NCBI RefSeq assembly: GCF_023721815.1
Contig: NZ_JAMDLI010000008.1
Span: 1,015,944 to 1,079,943 of the forward strand
From: Pleomorphomonas sp. JP5
Lineage (GTDB): Bacteria > Pseudomonadota > Alphaproteobacteria > Rhizobiales > Pleomorphomonadaceae
Length of the DNA: 64,000 nucleotides
Direction: 5' to 3'
Below, piece after piece: positions 56,834 to 64,000 of this stretch; within the stretch, counting starts at the first letter, position 1, and each line of letters starts with the position of its first letter. Position numbers and translations under genes: made by a program. A model generated the notes under the pieces. That model worked only from the letters and a program-made list of their open reading frames with translations, was not told where the DNA came from and searched no databases.

Positions 56834-57325
56834 CTAGATTCCCATCGCCGACTTGGTCGCAAAGGCGACGATGATCAGCGCTGCGAGGGCGAGACCCAGC
56901 ACAGTGGGCACTGAAAGCATTGGTTTGGCCGAGTTTGCAGTGGTCACCGCGCCGCGCAACGCGATGGATGCCACGGCCAAGGCTAACCCCAGCGCGGCAC
57001 CGATCCATTCCAGCGTCGCCAGGAGCACCGACATAGGCTCGGGCGGCACGGGAAACATCCGGCCGAGATCAAGCAGATAGACGGCGACGTAGGCGAGACC
57101 GGCAAGTCCGGCCCAACCAAGCCCTTTCCCTGTCCTTGTAACGAAATAGGCGAGGACGAAGCTTCCCAGACCAAGCACGGTCAGGAACACGTTGAAGGCG
57201 CCCAGAACCACTGCGGGATAGGCGCTGAAGTCGCGCGTTTCAACGAAGCCCCCAGGGATCATAAGCGTCAAGTTCAAAGCAGAAGCGACAAGTAGTCCGG
57301 CGATAACGAAGCGTGAGGCTGACAT
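56834..57325 (-). CDS. Hypothetical multi-pass membrane protein
   Basis: A 163-residue protein with four to five hydrophobic helices ('FVIAGLLVASALNLTLMI', 'VVLGAFNVFLTVLGLGSFVLAYF', 'GWAGLAGLAYVAVYLLDLG', 'WIGAALGLALAVASIALR' and 'VLGLALAALIIVAFA'). No family recognised. It starts 12 bases after the stop of the TetR gene, behind GAGGATCACTCGA, so it is the likely target of that regulator. Confidence 0.75.
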   Translation of the reverse strand: MSASRFVIAGLLVASALNLTLMIPGGFVETRDFSAYPAVVLGAFNVFLTVLGLGSFVLAYFVTRTGKGLGWAGLAGLAYVAVYLLDLGRMFPVPPEPMSVLLATLEWIGAALGLALAVASIALRGAVTTANSAKPMLSVPTVLGLALAALIIVAFATKSAMGI

Positions 57326-57336
57326 TCGAGTGATCC

Positions 57337-58005
57337 TCAAAACGATGTTGCGGATGGCCCCGCCAGGTGGCTTTCGCCGCTTGGCGCGAGGATCGCGGTG
57401 AACAGGTTGAAGACCCGGCGGTTGAGCATGAGAACCGTCCCTTGATCGTAACCTCGAGCGTTCAGCGCAAACCACCGGTCGGCTTCGCGCAATGCCGCGA
57501 AAGCCATGCTCGTCAGCAAGTCCAGGGGCAGGTCCGAGCGGACGGCGCCGAGGCGCTGTCCCGTTTCGATCAACCGCTCAAACCGAGAGTGGAGGTTCTC
57601 GAGCAGGTCCACGATGGCAATCTGCGCCCTCGCCTCCCGGTAGACGCCACGCCCAATTTCCGCCAAGCGCTCGTTCTGCTGGAGAATGGTTGTCACATTG
57701 CCGAAGAGAGCGGCGATTTGTTGCCAGTAGGCCGCAGCCGAGTCCGGAGCAGCCGGGGCGACTTCGAGCAAGCCGGCAAACTCGCTGAAGGCGCGCTCGA
57801 TCACGGCGCGATAGAGTTCGCCCTTGTCGGCAAAATAGTAGTAGGCCTGCCCCTTACTGATGGCAGCACGCGTGAGAATGCGGTTCAGCGACGCAGCCTC
57901 GAAGCCGAACGCCATGAACTCCTCTTCCGCGATATTGAGCCATGCGGTGCGTTGCGCGTCCGGAAGCTTGCGCAGTCTTTCACGGGCCTCACGTCGACTG
58001 TCCAT
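57337..58005 (-). CDS. TetR-family transcriptional regulator
   Basis: A 222-residue regulator with an N-terminal TetR helix-turn-helix ('AASLNRILTRAAISKGQAYYYFADKGELYRAVIE', about 37-70) and an all-helical ligand domain. It forms an operon with the downstream membrane protein. A perfect palindrome 36 bases upstream is its probable own operator. Ligand unknown. Confidence 0.88.
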   Translation of the reverse strand: MDSRREARERLRKLPDAQRTAWLNIAEEEFMAFGFEAASLNRILTRAAISKGQAYYYFADKGELYRAVIERAFSEFAGLLEVAPAAPDSAAAYWQQIAALFGNVTTILQQNERLAEIGRGVYREARAQIAIVDLLENLHSRFERLIETGQRLGAVRSDLPLDLLTSMAFAALREADRWFALNARGYDQGTVLMLNRRVFNLFTAILAPSGESHLAGPSATSF

Positions 58006-58040
58006 GCGATGATCCCAAAGCCTTCTTCTGTTCGTATGAA

Positions 58041-58059
58041 TTTAGACCACCGGTCTAAA
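58041..58059. promoter_or_regulatory. Probable TetR-type operator
   Basis: TTTAGACC-ACC-GGTCTAAA is a perfect 8-bp inverted repeat just upstream of the tetR start. Its form (TAGACC...GGTCTA) is usual for TetR-family operators and suggests autoregulation of the two-gene operon. Confidence 0.7.
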
Positions 58060-58228
58060 CTTGTCCAGTCAGCAAACTCATTACTCTCTACGATGCCAAA
58101 CAGCCCGATAAAGGCAGAAGCACCCAACTGGGCGTCGACCGTTCAGGCCGCGCCAAGCTGTTCGCCGAGATGCGTGGGACGACGTCAGCCGATATGCACC
58201 GAAGATACTGAGAGTGTGCGTCTGTCGA

Positions 58229-59272
58229 TCAGGAGAACGCTCCCGCAGCGGAGCAAATGTCGGCGGCCAGCGCATCAACCCGCGCAGGGTCCGCGTCCCA
58301 GGCGAACATGAAGCGGGCGCCGCCACCGATGAAGGTGTAGAAACGCCAGCCTCGCTTGCGCAGCTCGTTCAGCACGGCCTCCGGGGCGCTCAGGAACACC
58401 GAGTTCGCCTCGACGGGAAAGAGAAAATCGATGCCGGGAGCTCCGGCAATCGCGGCGGCCAGCCGCGCCGCGCAGGCGTTGCCATGCCGGGCGTTTCGGA
58501 GCCATGCACCGCTTTCCAGCATGCCGACCCAAGGGGCCGACAGAAACCGCATTTTCGACGCGAGCTGCCCGGCCTGCTTGCAGCGATAATCGAAGTCCTC
58601 TGCCAGAGCCTTGTCGAAGAAAATGACGGCTTCGCCGACCGCCATGCCGTTCTTGGTGCCGCCGAAGCAGAGCACGTCAACGCCCGCCTTCCAGGAGAGG
58701 TCGGCTGGCGAGCAGCCAAGCGCCGCGCAGGCGTGGGCGAAGCGAGCACCGTCCATGTGCAGCTTGAGCCCCAGCTCCCGGCAAGTCGCCGCAATGGCTC
58801 GCACCTCTTCGATGCCGTAGACGAGGCCGGTTTCGGTTGGCTGGGTGATCGTCACCACCCTGGGCTTTGGGAAGTGGATGTCAGACCGGCTGGTGGCCAT
58901 TGTCCTGATGATGTCCGGCGTCAGCTTGTTCTCCGCCGAGGGTGCAACAAGCAGCTTCGATCCGTTGGAGAAGAACTCGGGAGCGCCGCATTCATCGGTT
59001 TCCACATGCGCCGACGCGGCACAGATGACGCTGTGATACGATTGGCAGAGGGCTGAGAGAGCCAACGAGTTGGCGGCCGTGCCATTGAACACGAAGAAGA
59101 CCTCGCAGTCCTTCTCGAACAGGCGTCTAAAGGCGTCCGCGGCGCGCTGGGTCCACTCGTCTTCGCCATAGGCGATGGCCGACCCACCATTGGCGCGCTC
59201 CATCTCGGCCCAGGCCTCGGGGCATATGCCGGCGTAGTTGTCGCTTGCGAATTGCTGGGCTGAACTGGTCAC
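58229..59272 (-). CDS. Low-specificity L-threonine aldolase
   Basis: A 347-residue fold-type I PLP enzyme: 'FNGTAANSLALSALC', 'AHVETDECGAPEFF', 'LKLHMDGARFAHACAALG' and the lysine motif 'LCFGGTKNGMAVGEAVIFF'. It splits threonine and allo-threonine to glycine and acetaldehyde. The start is GTG at 59272 behind AGAGGAC; the frame continues upstream without similarity. It is divergent from the tandem PLP-enzyme genes, which may share its control. Confidence 0.9.
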   Translation of the reverse strand: MTSSAQQFASDNYAGICPEAWAEMERANGGSAIAYGEDEWTQRAADAFRRLFEKDCEVFFVFNGTAANSLALSALCQSYHSVICAASAHVETDECGAPEFFSNGSKLLVAPSAENKLTPDIIRTMATSRSDIHFPKPRVVTITQPTETGLVYGIEEVRAIAATCRELGLKLHMDGARFAHACAALGCSPADLSWKAGVDVLCFGGTKNGMAVGEAVIFFDKALAEDFDYRCKQAGQLASKMRFLSAPWVGMLESGAWLRNARHGNACAARLAAAIAGAPGIDFLFPVEANSVFLSAPEAVLNELRKRGWRFYTFIGGGARFMFAWDADPARVDALAADICSAAGAFS

Positions 59273-59789
59273 GTCAACGTCCTCTCTTGCCGATGAAGCG
59301 GAGTGACGCGCGTGGCTGGTGTCCCGTTGTTTGCCGGTCGGCCACATCCCCCTCTCGCGAGGAGCACCACCTTGCTCGGGAGCAGGTTGGTGTCGGGCGC
59401 CTCCCCGACTCTTGATGCATGAATGGCAAATAACACCAAGCTTGCGACTCGGCAACCGACCGCGGGGCGCTTTTCAGGCCCAGACAGCGTCGCCCTCCCC
59501 ATCCTCTCGACGACGGCACTCGTACGGGAGACAGCGTACGCCGTTGCGCAAACAACGGTTCCAGCCTATTCCATTTTGCTTCGCGACGGCAGGTTTCCAG
59601 TCTTCGGCGCCCTTCTGGCGCGGCAGAGCTTGCGGCATGTCATGTCGCCGTTCGCGGAACTGCGTCATTGTGGACCGTGACAGACATGGTTTGTCGCGAG
59701 CGTGGCATCACCAGGCGGACGGAACATCTGGCCCAGCACTTGTGCGAGCGCTCGGGCAACTACCAAGAACGAACAAGGGGATACAGAAC
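59273..59789. other. 517-base divergent leader region
   Basis: No gene is supported here. It separates the threonine aldolase start from the first fold-type II PLP gene and contains two neighbouring inverted repeats: CGTACG-N8-CGTACG (about 59521-59540) and CCGTTG-CGCAAA-CAACGG (59541-59558). A regulatory leader or operator region is likely; I could not match it to a known riboswitch. Confidence 0.45.
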
Positions 59790-61295
<1,506 letters not shown>

Positions 61296-61298
61296 AGC

Positions 61299-62576
61299 AT
61301 GGTCGGGTTTCGCTGCCACGGCTGCGGCGCCAAGGTCGACGCAGGCCTTGCTCTGGCGTTCCGCTGCCCGAACGCCGACGGCGATGATGTCGACCATGTG
61401 CTCGTGGTCGACAGTGAGGCGCCCTCGCCTTCCATCGGCAGCGAAACCGACCCGTTTCTGCGCTACCGCGCATGGCTGTCTCCCTATCGGCTGGCGCGGG
61501 AGGCAGGGCTACCCGACGCAGCCTGGGCCGATCTCGTCGGCCAGCTCGATACCGCACTGACAACCGTCGACGGACACGGCTTCCGCGTCACGCCGATGGC
61601 CGAGCGGCCTGCTCTCGCCGAGGCCATCGGTCTCTCGGGGGCTCTCTTCGTCAAGGACGAGACCGGCAACGTGTCGGGCTCCCATAAGGCACGCCACCTG
61701 ATGGGTGTGATGCTCTATCTGCGCGTCCTGGAGACGGCACGGCTGCAGGCAGGTGACAACATCAGGTCTCGGCGTCTCGCGATCGCTTCCTGCGGCAACG
61801 CCGCGCTCGCGGCGGCCGTTGTGGCGCGAGCCGCGAACTGGCCGCTCGACGTGTTCATACCGCCCGATGCCGACATGTCGGTAAAGGCAAGGCTCGGGGA
61901 GCTCGGCGCACAGATCACCATCTGCGATCGTCGGCCGGGCGAAACCGGCGATCCCTGCTATCTGCGCTTCCGCGAGGCAGTGGCCGCCGGCGCCATTCCC
62001 TTTGGCGTGCAAGGCACCGACAACGGACTGGCGATCGAGGGTGGCCGCACGCTCGCTTTCGAGATGGCGGAAGAATTCCATCGCATCGGCACGGTACCGG
62101 ACGCGCTTTTCGTTCAGGTTGGCGGCGGCGCACTGGCCAGTGCGCTGGCGCAAGGGCTGGCGCTAGCCCGTGCGAACGGATTGCTGCCCAGACTCCCCAA
62201 GCTGATCACCGTTCAAACCGCGGGCTGTGCGCCTCTGGCCCGTGCCTGGGAACGCCTCGACGGCATCGACCTCGCGGTAGCGGCGAAGACGCGTTCGAAG
62301 TTCATGTGGCCCTGGGAAACGACGCCATCGAGCCTCGCGCATGGCATCCTCGACGATGAAACCTACGACTGGTGGGCGATCGCCGAAGGCATGCGGGCGA
62401 GCGGCGGTTCGACGGTCGTGGTGGATGAAGCGCAGGTCGCCGCGGCGCATAGGGTCGGCCGCACACACACCGATATCGTCGCCTCCGCAACCGGCACCGC
62501 CGGCCTCGCCGGCGTGATCGCGACACCCGATGCCGGCAAGAAGATCGCCGTGATCTTCTCGGGCAAAGAGAGATAG
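61299..62576 (+). CDS. Threonine synthase-like PLP enzyme (fold-type II)
   Basis: A 425-residue protein with a short cysteine-bearing N-terminus (C6, C9, C23, a partial ribbon), then the PLP lysine in 'NVSGSHKARHLMG', the asparagine loop 'IASCGNAALAAAVVARAAN' and the phosphate loop 'VQVGGGALASALAQGL'. It resembles threonine synthase or diaminopropionate ammonia-lyase but matches neither closely. It is coupled to the preceding PLP gene (three bases), so the two probably act on one substrate. Confidence 0.8.
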   Translation: MVGFRCHGCGAKVDAGLALAFRCPNADGDDVDHVLVVDSEAPSPSIGSETDPFLRYRAWLSPYRLAREAGLPDAAWADLVGQLDTALTTVDGHGFRVTPMAERPALAEAIGLSGALFVKDETGNVSGSHKARHLMGVMLYLRVLETARLQAGDNIRSRRLAIASCGNAALAAAVVARAANWPLDVFIPPDADMSVKARLGELGAQITICDRRPGETGDPCYLRFREAVAAGAIPFGVQGTDNGLAIEGGRTLAFEMAEEFHRIGTVPDALFVQVGGGALASALAQGLALARANGLLPRLPKLITVQTAGCAPLARAWERLDGIDLAVAAKTRSKFMWPWETTPSSLAHGILDDETYDWWAIAEGMRASGGSTVVVDEAQVAAAHRVGRTHTDIVASATGTAGLAGVIATPDAGKKIAVIFSGKER

Positions 62577-62947
62577 CCGCGGCATCGGTCGCGATGCCGG
62601 CTTTCAGACGATCGACGATATGCGGACGCTTCGGAAAATGATCCCCAAAGCCCTACCGCTCGACAGGCTAAGGTCGCCGCGCGAGACAGAACTATAACAC
62701 GGAAACCTGATTATCATGTTTGTTTGATATATTAGGTTGATATTTTTGTGACTTTGCTTTAGTGACTGTCTCAATCAGGAGAGCAGTCATGCCAGCCTTC
62801 GGCCTGGGAAACGGAACAATCTGCGCGCCCATCCCGATATCCGTTGACCACAAGGTGCGCTCCGGCTGCGCGCATGACATTGCGAGCTTCTCATTCGGTA
62901 CCACGACGGCGTCGGCCGGTTGATTTCTCCAGCGACGGATCCGTCCC
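62577..62947. other. 371-base region upstream of the DeoR gene
   Basis: No gene is supported. Around 62699-62760 the sequence becomes very AT-rich, with an imperfect inverted repeat at 62704-62738 (AACCT...AGGTT arms extending to ATTATCA/TGATATAT). This is probably the promoter and operator of the DeoR-type regulator gene. Confidence 0.45.
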
Positions 62948-63751
62948 GTGCATCACAATGACGACCTTGAGCAAGTGAAAGCGTCGTCCGGCCCGACCGG
63001 ACGGCGCAAGGCCCTTCTCGACTATCTGCTCCCAGCCGGCTCCGCCCAGGTCGAAGAGCTTGCCGACCATTTCGGCGTCAGCCGCATGACCGTCCATCGG
63101 GACCTGCGCCTTCTGGAGGAGCAAGGGATCGTGCGGCGTGTCCACGGCGGTGTGACGGTGCGGTCCTCCAGCCTGGCCGATAGCACCATCCTCTATCGTG
63201 CCCGCCTCGCAGACGCCGAGAAAGACGCTCTCGCCCAGGCCGCTGCGGAGCTTGTCGAGCCGGGTCAGGCGATCATCCTCGACGACTCAACCACAGTCGG
63301 CCACCTCGCGGCCCATCTCGTCGACTGCACGCCGCTGACGGTGATTACCGGTAGCCTGACGATCATCGACACGCTGAAGGATGTCCCCGGCATCGAGACC
63401 ATCTGCCTTGGCGGGCACTATAACGCCAGGTTCAACGCGTTTTTCGGCTATCTTTGCGAGCAGGCGGTCGGATCCCTGCGCGCCAACACCCTGTTCATGT
63501 CGACATCGACCGTGTTCGGCCTGACCGCCTTCCACCAGCAAGAAGAAGTGGTGAAGTCGAAGCGCGCCCTGATGGAGGCCGCCGACCGCAAGATCCTGCT
63601 GATCGACAGCAGCAAGTTCGGCAAGACCTCACTGATCAAGCTGGCAACGCTGACCGAGTTCGATCAGGTGATCACCGATGGCGCCCTCTCGCAGGCGGAC
63701 GCAGACAGCCTGCTCAAGGAAGGGGTCAAGCTCACCATCGTCGAGACTTAA
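62948..63751 (+). CDS. DeoR/GlpR-family transcriptional regulator
   Basis: A 267-residue regulator: winged helix 'VEELADHFGVSRMTVHRDLRLLEEQGIVRRVHGGV' (about 37-71) and a phosphosugar-sensing domain ('ILDDSTTVGHLAAHL', 'MSTSTVFGLTAFHQQEEVVKSKRALMEAADRKILLIDSSKFGKTSL' in consecutive segments). It starts at GTG. It is convergent with a triosephosphate-isomerase-like gene at the right edge, so it may regulate a polyol or tetrose pathway lying outside the window. Confidence 0.87.
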   Translation: MHHNDDLEQVKASSGPTGRRKALLDYLLPAGSAQVEELADHFGVSRMTVHRDLRLLEEQGIVRRVHGGVTVRSSSLADSTILYRARLADAEKDALAQAAAELVEPGQAIILDDSTTVGHLAAHLVDCTPLTVITGSLTIIDTLKDVPGIETICLGGHYNARFNAFFGYLCEQAVGSLRANTLFMSTSTVFGLTAFHQQEEVVKSKRALMEAADRKILLIDSSKFGKTSLIKLATLTEFDQVITDGALSQADADSLLKEGVKLTIVET

Positions 63752-63759
63752 TGACGTTG

Positions 63760-63796
63760 CCGAGGGGGAAAGTTGGCGACAGGCCAAGCCCCTCGG
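63760..63796. terminator. Stem-loop between convergent genes
   Basis: CCGAGGGG pairs with CCCCTCGG, and an inner TTGGC/GCCAA stem closes the loop. No T-tract follows. It lies eight bases after the DeoR stop. Confidence 0.55.
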
Positions 63797-63850
63797 GACG
63801 AACGGCATCGGCCATTCGGGGCAAATCCGGGGGGGGTCAGGCGCGCGTTT

Positions 63851-64000
63851 CTATCCGACCGCGACGGCGGAACTGGAGGCGATCCGCCCCATACGTTCTC
63901 GGACCGCAATGGCCTTGGAGATCAGCGAGGCAAAACCGGCAGGCGTCCAAGCCGCACGACCAATGAACAAGCCATCGATCGTCGGTTCGGCAGCAAGCAC
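63851..64000 (-). CDS. Triosephosphate isomerase-like protein (C-terminal fragment, continues past the window)
   Basis: Forty-nine residues before a TAG stop read 'LAAEPTIDGLFIGRAAWTPAGF', the C-terminal phosphate-binding end of a TpiA-fold enzyme. The 'GLFIGRAAW' form resembles the tetrose-phosphate isomerases of erythritol pathways (EryH/TpiB type) more than housekeeping TpiA, which usually ends 'GALVGGASL'. The rest of the gene lies outside the window. Confidence 0.65.
   Translation of the reverse strand: MLAAEPTIDGLFIGRAAWTPAGFASLISKAIAVRERMGRIASSSAVAVG

Noticed and set aside
62692-62904. 70-codon minus-strand frame before the DeoR gene
   Set aside because: It starts at GTG without a ribosome binding site and ends in the AT-rich promoter region.

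Overview
The window looks like chromosomal DNA of a GC-rich alphaproteobacterium, most likely of the Hyphomicrobiales. Supporting signs are the adjacent divK and pleD genes, a DUF3572 gene beside a zinc-finger DinB, an NDUFS4-type complex I subunit, a rhizobial-style heme-uptake locus with an Iron-Rhodo-type box, and a tRNA-His with no encoded G-1 and with A73. The combination of [FeFe]-hydrogenase maturases and a hybrid cluster protein points to a lineage that also lives without oxygen; a Pleomorphomonas-like bacterium is my guess, not a demonstrated identity.

Layout. 1-2803: GldA/GldF/GldG-type ABC exporter (minus strand). 3058-6626: ethanolamine ammonia-lyase (eutBC), then a lone sugar-type binding protein. 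6748-14045: anaerobic island with hcp, a small membrane ORF, hydE, and the opposed hydG-aspA-hydF operon; no hydrogenase structural gene is present. 14290-18312: MarR regulator, DUF1349 protein, a lone SsuB-type ATPase, tRNA-Pro, NDUFS4-like subunit, tRNA-Arg, a lipoprotein and a VanZ-like protein. 18316-26749: a PotABCD-type importer with DeoR regulator, an SDR, a class III aminotransferase-fold enzyme resembling phospholyases, and an APH-fold kinase. This set reads as a kinase plus phospholyase route for an imported amino alcohol and is the best candidate for an undescribed pathway. 26937-31978: ribose-type sugar ABC operon with ROK regulator. 32250-36617: D-aminopeptidase and an NMT1/THI5-type importer.

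36618-37543 holds no gene I can support. 37544-44143: pleD, divK, DUF3572, dinB, Lrp regulator, arginase, ornithine cyclodeaminase and a membrane protein. 44721-47955: chemoreceptor, tRNA-His, a small exported repeat protein and tRNA-Arg. 48090-56702: a complete heme acquisition locus (tonB, exbD, exbB, exported protein, HutX carrier, IsdG-type monooxygenase, heme receptor, and the divergent hmuTUV). 56834-64000: TetR plus membrane protein, threonine aldolase, two tandem fold-type II PLP enzymes of unknown function, a DeoR regulator, and the 3' end of a triosephosphate-isomerase-like gene.

How the parts work together. Several modules release ammonia or recycle amines (EutBC, arginase and ornithine cyclodeaminase, the kinase/phospholyase pair, AspA). 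The HydEFG/AspA/Hcp set serves hydrogenase assembly and nitrosative or anaerobic metabolism. The heme locus covers the outer membrane, periplasm, inner membrane and cytosolic steps of heme iron use. Start codons were chosen by family length, ribosome binding sites and overlap with neighbours; functions are assigned by reading motifs, without any database search.
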